From: Methylorubrum populi
Lineage (GTDB): Bacteria; Pseudomonadota; Alphaproteobacteria; Rhizobiales; Beijerinckiaceae
Assembly: GCF_002355515.1 (NCBI RefSeq)
Contig: NZ_AP014814.1
Location: 1 to 29,506 of the forward strand
Reading direction: 5' to 3'
DNA: 29,506 bases
Positions 15,353-23,973 of the stretch are shown here, piece by piece (the first letter of the stretch is position 1; each line of letters starts with the position of its first letter). Below the pieces are notes generated by a model that did no database searches, had not been told where the DNA came from, and saw nothing but the letters and a program-made list of their open reading frames with translations. A program made the translations under genes and the position numbers.

Positions 15353-16088
15353 CCGGAGATTTTGACCCAGCAAACTGGTCCATACTGGACGCAATTTTTT
15401 CGGGCGTCCTACCCTCTGAAGGAGGTTGGATGCCACGGCCACGGCCACGGCCGAGGGGCCGCTGTCGGCAATTTGCTACGGTCCGAGGTGCCGACCACGC
15501 AGCATCGCCTTGCGGATCTACTATCGGACTTAAGCCCAGCCGCCCTGACCGTACGCGGACTGTGCGAGGCGGTTCAGGCTGATGGATTGCCTGGTGGTCA
15601 TGTGGGCCACTCCCCTTGGTTCAGCGCGCAGCCCGAGCACTTCCCCGTGAAGCGTCAGGCCCCGTCCTGACCTTCTGCCCGTCGGCGAGACTGGGAGTGG
15701 AGCAGGTCACAGGGGAGGGGGATCACCCGGCCCTGCAGGCTTGCCGAAGGCCGGGGACAACCCTTGACTGCAGCCGGGGCGGCGCCCCAGCTAGTTCTGC
15801 GTTGTACCCGGACAGCCAATTTTCCTATGTAAGACCACCGCTGCGGACGCCCTTCCCACTTCCTAAAATTTTTTCTGTGACTTGAACGATCACAACCGAC
15901 GAACGTTTAGGGAACATGCTATCGTAGCGTGGCTACAAAGTCGGACCTGTTGTCCGCTATTTTACTATCGTGCGTGTTCAGCAATCTAGGAATATAATCC
16001 AAAGGAGTTCATCGCTTGGCTTCGTTAACCTTTTTCCCGGTCGGGAATGGCGACATGGCTCTGATTGTGCGGGCGGATCGGCATCAGC
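15353..16088. other. Intergenic region between partition genes and resolvase
   Basis: A T-rich stretch after the RHH gene (AATTTTTTCGGG, 15391-15402) may terminate the par operon. A six-base tandem repeat (ACGGCC, three copies, 15434-15451) lies in a short open frame. The 15830-16020 part is AT-richer, without a recognisable gene. No array or tRNA is seen. Confidence 0.4.
15430..15582 (+). CDS. Possible 50-residue Arg/Pro-rich peptide
   Basis: The ATG at 15430 is preceded by GAAGGAGGTTGG, the strongest Shine-Dalgarno-like site in this interval. The product starts MPRPRPRPRG and continues basic to a TGA at 15580. I know no family for it. The low complexity comes from the ACGGCC tandem repeat, so it may be a chance frame. 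Confidence 0.2.
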   Translation: MPRPRPRPRGRCRQFATVRGADHAASPCGSTIGLKPSRPDRTRTVRGGSG

Positions 16089-16670
16089 TCAGCCTTTCGC
16101 CTGCTGACTGCGCGCCCGCGCCTGCGGGAAGTAGCTGTAGAACGTGAAGCGGCTGACGCCGAGACGCTTAGCGATCGCGGCGATCGAGATGTTGCCGGCG
16201 GCCAGCAGCGCCTGCCCCACCTCCAAGTCCGCCTCGCTGAGCTTCCGCGGCCGGCCACCCTTGCGCCCACGGGCAACAGCGGCCTTTAGGCCTTCCATGG
16301 TGCGCTCGCGGTTGAGGTCGAGGAAGTACTCAGCCATGGCGCCGTGCATCTGCAGGGCGAAGCGCCCGTGGGCGGTGGCGCTATCGAACTGTTCGGTCAG
16401 GGAGCGGAAGTGGATCTCCTTGACCCGGAGGCCGTCGATCGTGCGCATCATCTCGACGAGGGAACGGCCGAGGCGGTCGAGCTTCCACACTACCAGCACA
16501 TCGGTCGGGCGCAGGTAGGCGAGCATCGCCTCGAATTCCGGCCGCTTGGTCCCGGCCTTACCGCTCTTCTTCTCGTAAAAGATCTGCTCGCACCCAGCCC
16601 GCTGCAGCGCGTCACGCTGCAGGTCGAGGTTCTGGTCCTGGGTGGACACGCGGGCGTAGCCGACGAGCAT
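16089..16670 (-). CDS. Serine recombinase (resolvase/invertase family)
   Basis: A complete 193-residue protein. The N-terminus MLVGYARVSTQDQNLDLQRDAL contains the nucleophile Ser9 in the YARVST motif; FYEKKSGKAGTKRPEF and VWKLDRLGRSL with the conserved arginines follow. The long helix E region (ALQMHGAMAEYFLDLNRERT) leads to a C-terminal helix-turn-helix (GNISIAAIAKRLGVSRFTFYSYFP). Enzymes of this size resolve plasmid multimers or Tn3-type cointegrates, or invert DNA. No Tn3 transposase is present, and its neighbours are partition genes, so multimer resolution is the more likely role. The upstream inverted repeat may be its recombination site. Confidence 0.93.
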   Translation of the reverse strand: MLVGYARVSTQDQNLDLQRDALQRAGCEQIFYEKKSGKAGTKRPEFEAMLAYLRPTDVLVVWKLDRLGRSLVEMMRTIDGLRVKEIHFRSLTEQFDSATAHGRFALQMHGAMAEYFLDLNRERTMEGLKAAVARGRKGGRPRKLSEADLEVGQALLAAGNISIAAIAKRLGVSRFTFYSYFPQARARSQQAKG

Positions 16671-16719
16671 GTCAGCATAGTTTCACATGGCCGTTTTTCT
16701 AGCAATAGAATTCCTATCA

Positions 16720-16789
16720 CGTTTTCCTTACAGAAACGAGGCTGTTTTGGCGTGCCGACAAGGCGCCGCTGCTGCCTGTCAGGAAAACG
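16720..16789. promoter_or_regulatory. Candidate recombination (res) site upstream of the resolvase
   Basis: CGTTTTCCTTACAG (16720-16733) and CTGTCAGGAAAACG (16776-16789) form a 14-bp inverted repeat with one mismatch, 42 bp apart, 50 bp before the resolvase start. Resolvase genes usually lie beside their res site. The subsite structure (I, II, III) is not clear. Confidence 0.4.
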
Positions 16790-16937
16790 ATCGTTTTATT
16801 TACATATACGCAGGGAGCCTTAGGTGTTTGATCCCGCGATGTAATGGTACGTTCGACCACCATGCAGCGAGGGATGCGCTATAGGTCTGACCTGCCTGGT
16901 ATTTTGAACCGAGCCGAGTGAGCGACTGTCTTGCTGG

Positions 16938-17867
16938 TCAAGCGGGTTGCCATGGCGTTCCGTCTCTCAGGATGGCGTTGAGGATGGTGATCAGCTTCCG
17001 AGCGGTGGCAATCAGGGCGACGAGCTTGGGCTTACCGGCTGCGATGAGCCGGTCACGGAAGGTTTTCAGCGCGGCGTTATGACGGCTGGCCACCATGGCC
17101 CCCATGAACAGCGCCGTGCGAACAGGTGCGCGACCGCCTGCGATGAAGCTCCTCCCTCGCCACTGACCGGATTGCCGCGTCCAAGGAGCCAAGCCGACCA
17201 GCGCGGCGACTTGCTTTCCGTTGAGGCTTCCAAGCTCGGGCAGCTCCGCGATCAGGGTTCGTGCGATCGTCGGTCCAACACCAGGAACGGAGGTCAGGAG
17301 GGTCTCCTTCCTGCGCCATTCAAGCGACCGGTCTACCTCTGCATCGATCGAGCGGTCGATTACACTCTGCTCCTGCTCCAACGCATCCATGACGCGCCGG
17401 ACGCTATCTCGAATGCACGATGGAGCTTGGCTCGCTCGCTGCCGCTCGGACGCAATCAGTCCTACGATCTGACGGCGTCTTGTGACGAGATCAGCCAAGG
17501 CCTGAGTCTTGGCATCGGCCCGAGCGCGAACGGGTGGGTTGGTGGCCGCCGCGAACCGGGCGATCACGGTGGCGTCGATGCGGTCGGTCTTGGCGCGTTG
17601 GCCCAAGGCGTGAGCGAAAGCACGGACCTGTGCTGGGTTCACGATCACGGCTGGCAGCCTCCAGCTGGTGAGAGCACGTGCCACCATGGCTTCCAAACCG
17701 CCGGTTGCCTCCAGGACGACGAGCTTCGGCTTCAGGGGCCGGAGGCGTTCGCACAGCTGCTCCACACCCTCGGTCGTACGATCAACGGCGAAGTTCGCTC
17801 CAGAGGGATGAACGTGAATATCGAGGCGGTCACGGGCCACGTCGATCCCGACAACAGGAGCGTCCAT
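16938..17867 (-). CDS. IS110-family transposase (DEDD/serine recombinase)
   Basis: I chose the ATG at 17867 (MDAPVVGIDVARDRLDIHVH, 309 residues), preceded by AAGGATGGG. An in-frame start at 18041 would add 58 low-complexity residues across the expected non-coding region. The N-terminal RuvC-like part has Asp in VGIDVAR, Glu in VVLEATGG and the KTDRIDA motif. The C-terminal part has TSVPGVGPTIARTLIAELPELG and the block GRSFIAGGRAPVRTALFMGA with the serine used for strand exchange. The length is normal for the family and no disruption is seen. Members work with a structured bridge RNA from the element's non-coding end. Confidence 0.93.
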   Translation of the reverse strand: MDAPVVGIDVARDRLDIHVHPSGANFAVDRTTEGVEQLCERLRPLKPKLVVLEATGGLEAMVARALTSWRLPAVIVNPAQVRAFAHALGQRAKTDRIDATVIARFAAATNPPVRARADAKTQALADLVTRRRQIVGLIASERQRASQAPSCIRDSVRRVMDALEQEQSVIDRSIDAEVDRSLEWRRKETLLTSVPGVGPTIARTLIAELPELGSLNGKQVAALVGLAPWTRQSGQWRGRSFIAGGRAPVRTALFMGAMVASRHNAALKTFRDRLIAAGKPKLVALIATARKLITILNAILRDGTPWQPA

Positions 17868-18060
17868 CTGATCCCATCCTTGCGCAAGCGGGCTTCGCGT
17901 TGAGCGGCCCAAGCGACTGTTCGGGTTCGATGGAACGGCGGGCGAGGACCCTGGCTCACTTGCGGGCTTGGTGGCCCCAGAGGCTAACGGTCTCTCACCC
18001 GCCACCGCGCCGAGGAGCATACCCGGCGAGGTTGGGATCAAGTTACAAGAGGCTACTGCA
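17868..18060 (-). ncRNA. Candidate IS110 bridge RNA region
   Basis: The 190 bp upstream of the transposase start inside the element have no coding support. For IS110 relatives such as IS621 it is established that this region produces a bridge RNA with target- and donor-binding loops. On the minus strand GGTGGC and GCCACC can pair around a 28-base interior, consistent with a folded RNA. Loop assignment was not possible by eye. Confidence 0.4.
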
Positions 18061-18148
18061 TGGTCACTGGCATGGGTAGCTGGAAGGCCAGACCCGGGAA
18101 GCTGACAGGCGCGTTAAAGCCGCGCAGCCTGGACTAGCCTCCGGCAGT

Positions 18149-18404
18149 TCAGCCGCGCTTGTCAGGAAGTTGCTGGCCCGATCCGCCCTGGTTCTGCCGG
18201 TCCATCATGGTCTACATCATCTTGTTGCAGTTCCCCCCTCATCTTCGACATGTCCTGCATCATCGGCATCATCCCGTCCTGCATCATGCTCTTGTCTGAG
18301 GGCGCCGGGGGCGTTGTGACAGGCTCGGCCGAGGCCGCGGCGATCTCGGCAACCAGACCAGCACCGAGGAATGCAGAGGTTACGAATTTCGAAGTCTTGG
18401 ACAT
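18149..18404 (-). pseudogene. Met-rich exported protein, frameshifted
   Basis: The ATG at 18404 begins MSKTSKFVTSAFLGAGLVAEIAAASAEP, a signal peptide, then a Met-rich stretch (KSMMQDGMMPMMQDMSKM). A run of six G near 18233 shifts the frame. With five G it would continue GNCNKMM, then an in-frame TAG, then TMMDRQNQGGSGQQLPDKRG. So there are two lesions. Small Met-rich periplasmic proteins often accompany copper-handling genes, and the DUF411 fragment upstream supports that, but the function is inferred. Confidence 0.6.
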
Positions 18405-18452
18405 AGGTTTCTCCTCTCGTCCGGTGAGTGTGAGTTCAGTCCTGGCCTCGCA

Positions 18453-18686
18453 CTACTCGCGTGCGAAGACCTTCGTGACGCTGTCCCCGATTTCGTAGAC
18501 CGTGAACGGCTCCGCCTTCTCGCCATCCATGCCGGGTGAGCCCGCGGGCATGCCGGGCAGCGAGATGCCCTTGATAGCCGGCCGCTCCGCCAGCAATCGC
18601 TTGACCTGCGCCACCGGCACGTGTCCCTCGACGACGTAGCCGTCGATGAGGAAGGTGACCGGAATACGCCGCAGAAGCATGTCTGG
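18453..18686 (-). pseudogene. DUF411 metal-binding protein, N-terminally truncated
   Basis: The frame reads FLIDGYVVEGHVPVAQVKRLLAERPAIKGISLPGMPAGSPGMD and ends near KVFARE, the C-terminal half of DUF411 proteins, small periplasmic proteins linked to copper and silver resistance. The N-terminal half with the expected Cys motif is absent. The apparent start (MSTQIIGAQQ, 18731) is formed by reading backwards through the adjacent IS630 remnant, so the break lies near 18686. It precedes the Met-rich gene by about 50 bp in the same direction, so both probably belonged to one metal-response operon. Confidence 0.7.
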
Positions 18687-19218
18687 CACGCTCGCATCGT
18701 GCTGCTGAGCGCCGATGATCTGGGTACTCATGCGATCATGCGTGAGGCGGGCGTGTCCAAGACCGCATTCTGGCGCTGGCAGGAGCGCTTCGCACAGGAG
18801 GGCCTTGATGGGCTCCTTCGCGACAAGACACGGCCAGCCCGCATCCCGTCCCTCGGACCGGAGGTGGCGGCGCGCGCGTGGTGGCCCTGACCCATGCTGA
18901 TCCGCCCGGCGAGACTACGCATTGGACCGCGGCTGCCATGACCCAGGCCGCATCCATCAGCGTCTCGTCGGTGCAGCGGATCTGGCGCGGGCACAGCCTG
19001 CAGCCGCATCGGGTGCGGCAGTTCAAGCTTTCCAACGACCCAGCCTTCGCCGCCAAACTGCGCGACGGGTTCCCATCGAACCTGTTCGATGGGTGCCCTG
19101 GTGGTCGGGCTCTACGTCGATCCACGGGCTCATGCCGTGGTGCTCCCCCTCGACGGAAAGTCGCAGATCCAGGCGCTCACCCGAACGCAGGACCCGTTGC
19201 CGATGAAGCCGGGTCACA
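18687..19218 (+). pseudogene. IS630-family transposase remnant
   Basis: Successive frames give ARIVLLSADDLGTHAIMREAG, SKTAFWRWQERFAQEGLDGLLRDKTRP, then (after a shift near 18880) VVALTHADPPGETTHWT and [29 protein letters not shown], and after an insertion [30 protein letters not shown]. This is the order of an IS630 transposase up to the first catalytic Asp ([12 protein letters not shown]). The N-terminus and the last 150 residues are missing. A 34-bp block with a palindrome interrupts it at 19067-19100. Confidence 0.8.
19072..19093. repeat. 22-bp palindrome inserted in the IS630 remnant
   Basis: CCCATCGAA and TTCGATGGG flank CCTG. The palindrome lies in a 34-bp block (19067-19100) absent from the expected transposase sequence between KLRD and VVGLY. 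Confidence 0.55.
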
Positions 19219-19286
19219 TCCGTGTAGCCCAGTTCGCCTCAGATCCGGTCAATCGGCAGCGTTTCGTCTGACAGGAGCGCCTTCGC

Positions 19287-19461
19287 CTAGCGTATCAACA
19301 CGCTGCACTGAAGGTCGGCATAGCGCGTGCCCGTCTCTTCCAGGCGACGCTGCAGCGTCCTGCGTGAGAGGCCGAGGCGGCCAGCAGTCCCGTCGATCGT
19401 GGAGCGGGCCTCATCCAGCCCAAGTTCGATCAGGTGCGCGACGCTGGCCGCACCTGTCGAT
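19287..19461 (-). pseudogene. AraC-type regulator, C-terminal HTH fragment
   Basis: The frame reads AASVAHLIELGLDEARSTIDGTAGRLGLSRRTLQRRLEETGTRYADLQ and stops at 19287. GRLGLSRRTLQRRLEETGTRY is the signature of the second helix-turn-helix of AraC/XylS regulators. An in-frame TGA bounds it at 19461 and no N-terminal domain exists, so it is a fragment. What it once regulated is unknown. Confidence 0.65.
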
Positions 19462-19666
19462 CAACAGCGGCGCACTCCAGCCACGATGCCGCTGCGCGCT
19501 ACGTGATGTGGGTCTCCCTCAATGAGCGTTGGTATTAGTCGCCTAAATTGAGTTGCATCCTAGCCACAGAAGGACTGGAACCTCCGGGCGTTTTGCTAAT
19601 GCATGTTGCCCTGTCAGGGCATTCGTGTTCACAATGAAGTCGGCACTGGAGCACAACCAGTGCGCA

Positions 19667-19698
19667 CCCATGATTATTTGTAAATCATTATACATGGG
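19667..19698 (+). promoter_or_regulatory. Nested inverted repeat upstream of the porin
   Basis: CCCATG (19667-19672) pairs with CATGGG (19693-19698), and overlapping ATGATT pairs with AATCAT. It lies in the AT-rich DNA 90 bp before the porin start and could be an operator or an mRNA 5' hairpin. Weak evidence. Confidence 0.3.
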
Positions 19699-19787
19699 TT
19701 AAAGCAAATTTGTGCGGCACAGAGTTGAATTGGAGCATCGCTCCTAACACTGTGCAATCTTACGGTCTCGAAACTCCGGAGATAACA

Positions 19788-21428
19788 ATGAGGCTCTTAA
19801 AGGTCTCGCTCCTTGGATCTGTCGCGGTAACATCCGCGATAACTGGGGCGCAAGCGGCCGATTTGCCGATCAAGAAGGCAGCGCCGATCGAGTATGTCCG
19901 CGTTTGCTCTGCCTATGGAGCGGGCTTCTTTTATATCCCTGGGACAGACACGTGCCTTCGTGTCTCGGGTCGTGCCCGCTTCGAGGTTGGGTACAACGAG
20001 GGATATTCGCGCAACCAAGGCGCAGGTGACACAACCGGTTACCGTGGTCTCGCCCGCATCAACCTCGATGCCCGCACCCAAACCGGCTACGGCACACTTC
20101 GTGCTTTCGTTCGACTCGAGTTCGCATCGCGAACGGGTTATTCCAATTTTGCGTCCGGCACGCAAACGCGGATCGGGAACGCATTTTCGGCACTTGGCCA
20201 GGACCAGTTCGGTCGAGCACAGCAGTTTGTGAGCACCGAAAAGGCGTTCATCCAGTTCGCTGGTCTTACCGCCGGTCGCGCCTCCTCGTTCTTCGACTTC
20301 TACGCAAATGATTACGAGATTATTGGCGGGGCCCTCGGATCAAATCTCGCTTCGACGAACCTTCTTGCCTACACCTCTAAGCTCGGCGACAGCGGCTTCT
20401 CAGCGTCGCTTTCGCTCGAGGATCCGACCTTCCGCAAGAACACGATTTTTTCTGCATCTGTAGCAGCCGCGAATGCCGCTGCGGGAACTTCGTCCTTCGC
20501 TACTTTTGGCGCTCTCAACGCACCCTCACCTGTGTTCCTTGGATTTAATGCCGCCGGGCAGCCGACAGGTGTAGGCTTCGTGGACGTAATCGAGCGTAAT
20601 CGCATGCCCGACTTCGTCGGCGCGCTGCGTTATGATGCTGCTTGGGGTTCAGCTCAGGTGTCAGCAGCAGTCAAGGATGTCAACACTGGCAATTTTTTGC
20701 CAAACCAATTCTTGGGTACGACGGGTGACGGTGCTGCGCTTACTGCAGCCAACGCAGTGAGTCGCCAGCGTCCGTCCACCGAATACGGATGGGCAATTCA
20801 AGGCGGCGTAAAGTTCAACCTTCCCTTCATCGCACCAGGAGACGGCCTCTACTTACAAGGCGCATATGGAGAGGGCGCTACTTTATATACTGGGTACTCG
20901 AACTACTCAGGATCATACGCCAGCAACACTAGCAATGTGAGTGGCGCTTCATTTAACCAATTTTTCAATGACTCAACATTGAATCCCCTTACTGGGCGGC
21001 TGGAGCTATCTAGAAGCTTCACTGTAGTTGGCTCTTACCTCCATTACTGGACCCCGGAGTGGCGTTCGGCGTTCTTTGCCAGCTACGGCGAGCTTTCTCA
21101 AGCACCAGGTGCACGTGCAGCACAAGGGATTGCAAGCGCGCTGGTTGGCGGTGGTCCTGGTGCTCCGGGAACGCGAACTTTTGCCCTGAACCAGACTCTG
21201 CGTGATACCTACCAGATCTATACTGGTGCAAGTGTCATTTGGTCTCCAGTTAAGGACCTCGATATCGGGCTTGAGGGAATCTATACAAAAATTGGTGTTA
21301 CGAACGGAAGAGTAGTCGATTTGAACAAGAGCTTTGGAGTGTCACAAACCAATATTCCGCTAAGCGCTCGCACCGTGAGTTCATTTGACACTGTGCAGCT
21401 GCGCATGAGAGTCCAGCGGGACTTCTAA
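19788..21428 (+). CDS. Outer-membrane porin (porin_2 family)
   Basis: The ATG at 19788 is preceded by GGAGATAACA and yields a 23-residue signal peptide (MRLLKVSLLGSVAVTSAITGAQA); an upstream in-frame start adds 26 residues without one. The mature protein starts ADLPIKKAAPIEYVRVCSAYGAGFFYIPGTDTCLRVSGR, the hallmark N-terminus of Rhizobiales porins with its conserved cysteine pair. Alternating beta-strand segments fill the rest, with Asn/Ser/Gly-rich loops at about residues 220-250 and 370-390. It ends in Phe (VQRDF), the usual assembly signal. At 546 residues it is complete. It would form a trimeric diffusion channel. Its codon use looks less GC-biased than the mobilisation genes. A strong terminator follows. 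Confidence 0.92.
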   Translation: MRLLKVSLLGSVAVTSAITGAQAADLPIKKAAPIEYVRVCSAYGAGFFYIPGTDTCLRVSGRARFEVGYNEGYSRNQGAGDTTGYRGLARINLDARTQTGYGTLRAFVRLEFASRTGYSNFASGTQTRIGNAFSALGQDQFGRAQQFVSTEKAFIQFAGLTAGRASSFFDFYANDYEIIGGALGSNLASTNLLAYTSKLGDSGFSASLSLEDPTFRKNTIFSASVAAANAAAGTSSFATFGALNAPSPVFLGFNAAGQPTGVGFVDVIERNRMPDFVGALRYDAAWGSAQVSAAVKDVNTGNFLPNQFLGTTGDGAALTAANAVSRQRPSTEYGWAIQGGVKFNLPFIAPGDGLYLQGAYGEGATLYTGYSNYSGSYASNTSNVSGASFNQFFNDSTLNPLTGRLELSRSFTVVGSYLHYWTPEWRSAFFASYGELSQAPGARAAQGIASALVGGGPGAPGTRTFALNQTLRDTYQIYTGASVIWSPVKDLDIGLEGIYTKIGVTNGRVVDLNKSFGVSQTNIPLSARTVSSFDTVQLRMRVQRDF

Positions 21429-21492
21429 TACAGAGCCGACTTGACAAGTGCGTCTATAAAGACTAAGATCTATATGAGACCTGTAAAAACTC

Positions 21493-21520
21493 AGCTCGGC
21501 CTTTGGGCCGAGCTTTTTTG
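21493..21520 (+). terminator. Rho-independent terminator of the porin gene
   Basis: AGCTCGGCC, a 4-base loop TTTG, GGCCGAGCT and a run of six T. It lies 65 bp after the porin stop. Confidence 0.9.
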
Positions 21521-21525
21521 TTTTA

Positions 21526-22550
21526 GAGCTGTTCCCGCTTACGTAGCGATGGCCAAGTCGTTGTCGTAGCCGGCGGCGGCGAGGCTGTTGCGGCACTCGT
21601 CCGGGGTGAAGCGGGTGAGGGCATGCCGGATGGTGTCCCAGAGGTCGGGCACGGTGCGGGCGGCTGCGCTCCGCAGCAGCGTTTTCAGCTTGGCAAAGAT
21701 CTGTTCGATCGGGTTGAACTCGGGGCTGTAGGGCGGAAGGTAGAGCAGCCGCGCGCCGGCCGCCTCGACCCACTCGCGGATGCCGCTGAGCTTGTGAGCT
21801 TGCAGGTTGTCGAGGATCACAGTGTCGCCGGGCCGCAGCACCGGGACGAGGCGGTTGGCGACGTAGTCGCGAAAGCGCTGGCCGTTTGTGGCGCCATCCG
21901 CAAGGTCGAGGGTGCGCAGAGTGCCGGTGACAGTAGTCGTTTTGTAATGGCCCTGGGGTACGAGGAGCCGGCAGCGCTCGCCGCGCGGGGCGTGGCCGTA
22001 GCGGCGGGCCATGTTGGTGGCGGCCGCCGTCTCGTCGAGGAAGACGAGCTTGTCGTGGTCGAGGTCGGGCTGAGTCTCGAACCACGCCTCACGCGCCGCC
22101 CTCACGTCGGCCCGCTCCTGCTCAGCCGCGTACTGCGCCCCTTTTTACGGTTGATCCCATGGCGAGCGAAGAAGCGTGACAGCCCGCTCGTGCTGGTCTG
22201 CACGCCATGCCCGGCCAGGGCGTCGCGCAACTCGCCGAGGCAAGCGTTCGGGCCGGGCCTCGTCGAGGGAGAGGATCAGATCCGTATGCGCCTCGACCGC
22301 CGGCAGGCGGTCGTCGCCGTGTGTCGGTTTGGGGGCGACGTGACCCTGCTGCGCAAACCGTCGCGACCAGCGGCTGGCGCTCGACACGCTCACCCCGAAC
22401 CGCGCCGCCGCCTGATGGAAGGAAGCGCCCTCTGTCACGGCCGCCAGACGCGCTCGCGCAGATCGACAGACAACCGTGAAGGCATCGCTGGCTCCTTCAC
22501 CGGTCAACGCTCCAGCCACCGTCCTGTCGCAACACCGCCGGGCACGGCTC
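21526..22550 (-). mobile_element. IS630-family insertion sequence, degenerate
   Basis: Terminal inverted repeats begin GAGCTGTTCCCG on the left and GAGCCGTGCCCG (read from the right), and both ends are flanked by TA, the IS630 target (21524-21525 and 22551-22552). The 1025-bp size is typical. Its transposase frame is broken, so it can move only if another copy supplies the enzyme. Confidence 0.8.
21539..22485 (-). pseudogene. IS630-family transposase, three frameshifts
   Basis: It starts at 22485 (MPSRLSVDLRERV). A missing base shifts into LAAVTEGASFHQAAARFGVSVSSASRWSRRF, a helix-turn-helix. An extra base near 22265 shifts into CLGELRDALAGHGVQTSTSGLSRFFARHGINRKK. At AAAAAGGGG (about 22136-22146) the frame shifts again into the catalytic domain, LVFLDETAAATNMARRYGHAP, VILDNLQAHK and LPPYSPEFNPIEQIFAKLK, containing the D-D-E triad. 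The last shift occurs at an A/G run like those used for programmed frameshifting in some IS630 elements, but the first two are ordinary lesions, so I call it inactive. Confidence 0.85.
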
Positions 22551-22706
22551 TAAGGAGGCGTGGCGCACGACCTGAGCCCGCGGCATGGCCTGCCAGAATA
22601 CCGACGATGACTGGGAGATGAAGGAGCTCGCGCGCTGAGGCGGGGCAGCGGACGGGCGGCCCGATAGCCAAGATTACAACTCGGAATACCTCCAGCCGGG
22701 ACCGCC

Positions 22707-23973
22707 TCAGCGCTGACCACGGACCACCTCGGGCCGAACTGGTGCGCCCACCTTGCCCATCCGTCGCTCCAATAGGCCAGCGCGCAGGAGGTCGAGCATG
22801 CGCCGGCCATTCACAAGGAACAGGATGGCAGCCAGTCCCAGATAGATCCAGGCGAGCATAGTCAGCGTTGTGACTGTGCGGGCCTCATCGTTCCGGTAGA
22901 TGAAGGCTAGCCCGACTTGCACACCGAACAGACCCACCAGAGCTACGGCCGACCCTAAGCCGAGGCGCAGGCGCAGGAGCAGCGCCAGGGCGAACAGTGA
23001 CTGCGCAGCGGTCAGGAAGAACTCCTCGGCCTGGCGGGCATCGAGCGGCAGGGCCGCCACTGCGCCTGCACCGAGGCTCATGGCTAGCGGTAGCATGCCG
23101 ACGAGCAGCGTCCACTGGTTGATCTTGTCGCTGACCAGGGCTCCGAGCCCATTGGCAGCGCGGCCCGCCACCACGAACAAGACTGCGATCGTGACGGCTG
23201 GCGCCTCGCTCGCCAGGGGGGCCAGCCACTGGATCAGGAGGAACTCGTTGAGGCCGAGAAGCCGGCCCGAATGCACCATGGCCTCGGCGAACGGCTCGGC
23301 CGAGGCAAGGATGATTACGCAGGCGACAAGGGTCAGCGCTGCCATGAATGTCCATTGCTTGCGGACTGGCAGCGCATTCAACGCAGCAGCCGGACCAGGC
23401 TCCTCGTCCTCATCCGCTCCGGGCGCGCCCTGTACGCGCCAGATGTAAGCTCCGAAAAGCGCGGCCAGGACGGCGAAGTCGAGCAGCGTGATGTTGTCCT
23501 TTAGGACAATGACGAAGGCGTATAGGCTTGCTATCAATAGGAATGAAACCTCGACCGCGTTGCTACGCCGACAACTCGACCTCCCGCCCGCCGCCACGTG
23601 CCCAGTGCACCGCCACCAGCAACGGCCAGCCTAAGCCGACCAAGAGCCGGTTCGCACCGGTCATGTTCGCGGCGGCGTAGTGAACGTACGGTGAGCCAGG
23701 ACCCGCCTTGCCAGCCTGGAAGGCATAGTACAGGTCGACTGCGTACTCGGGCAGGACCGTCACCAAAGCGACGGCGGCAATGATCAGACCTCGCGAGACG
23801 TGGCGTTCGGCCGCCTCGGCGCCCCACGAGAGTAGAAAGCCGGCCGACAGGATCGCGACGCCATAGGCTGCGGTTTCGCCAATGGGTCCCACCTTTGCGC
23901 CCATCAGGCGCAGCGCGAGCGCCGGTACCGCCGCCAGCACCGCGGCCGCCACCAGCACCAAGAAACGTCGCAT
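22707..23973 (-). pseudogene. Cation/Ca2+ antiporter (CaCA family), frameshifted
   Basis: Two overlapping frames together give about 425 residues with about ten hydrophobic segments. The first (from 23973) holds the alpha-1-like repeat: ALVTVLPEYAVDLYYAFQAG and then AAANMTGANRLLVGLGWPL. The second holds the alpha-2-like repeat: EAPAVTIAVLFVVAGRAANGLGALVSDKINQWTLLVGMLPLAMSLG. One extra base near 23570 separates them; removing it joins REVEL to RRSNAVEVSFLLI. The family exchanges Ca2+ or other cations for protons or sodium. The start lies 13 bp after the lipid-kinase stop, so the two formed an operon. A sequencing error at this single site cannot be excluded. Confidence 0.8.

Larger units (their letters stand above)
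16887..18080 (-). mobile_element. IS110-family insertion sequence
   Basis: One transposase gene with about 50 bp beyond its stop and about 210 bp of non-coding DNA before its start. Outer limits are set by similarity to the collapsed remnant at 1691-1753 and are approximate; the true tips may lie a little inside or outside. IS110 elements lack clear inverted repeats, and none is seen. Confidence 0.65.

Noticed and set aside
15362..15670. 102-codon frame after the partition genes
   Set aside because: No ribosome site, no motif; the His/Gly stretch only reflects the ACGGCC tandem repeat.
16089..16840. Tn3-type transposon
   Set aside because: Only the resolvase is present; no Tn3 transposase and no 38-bp terminal repeats were seen.
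17868..18041. A 58-residue N-terminal extension of the IS110 transposase
   Set aside because: Low-complexity Pro/Ser sequence upstream of the usual family start; the region is better explained as the element's non-coding end.
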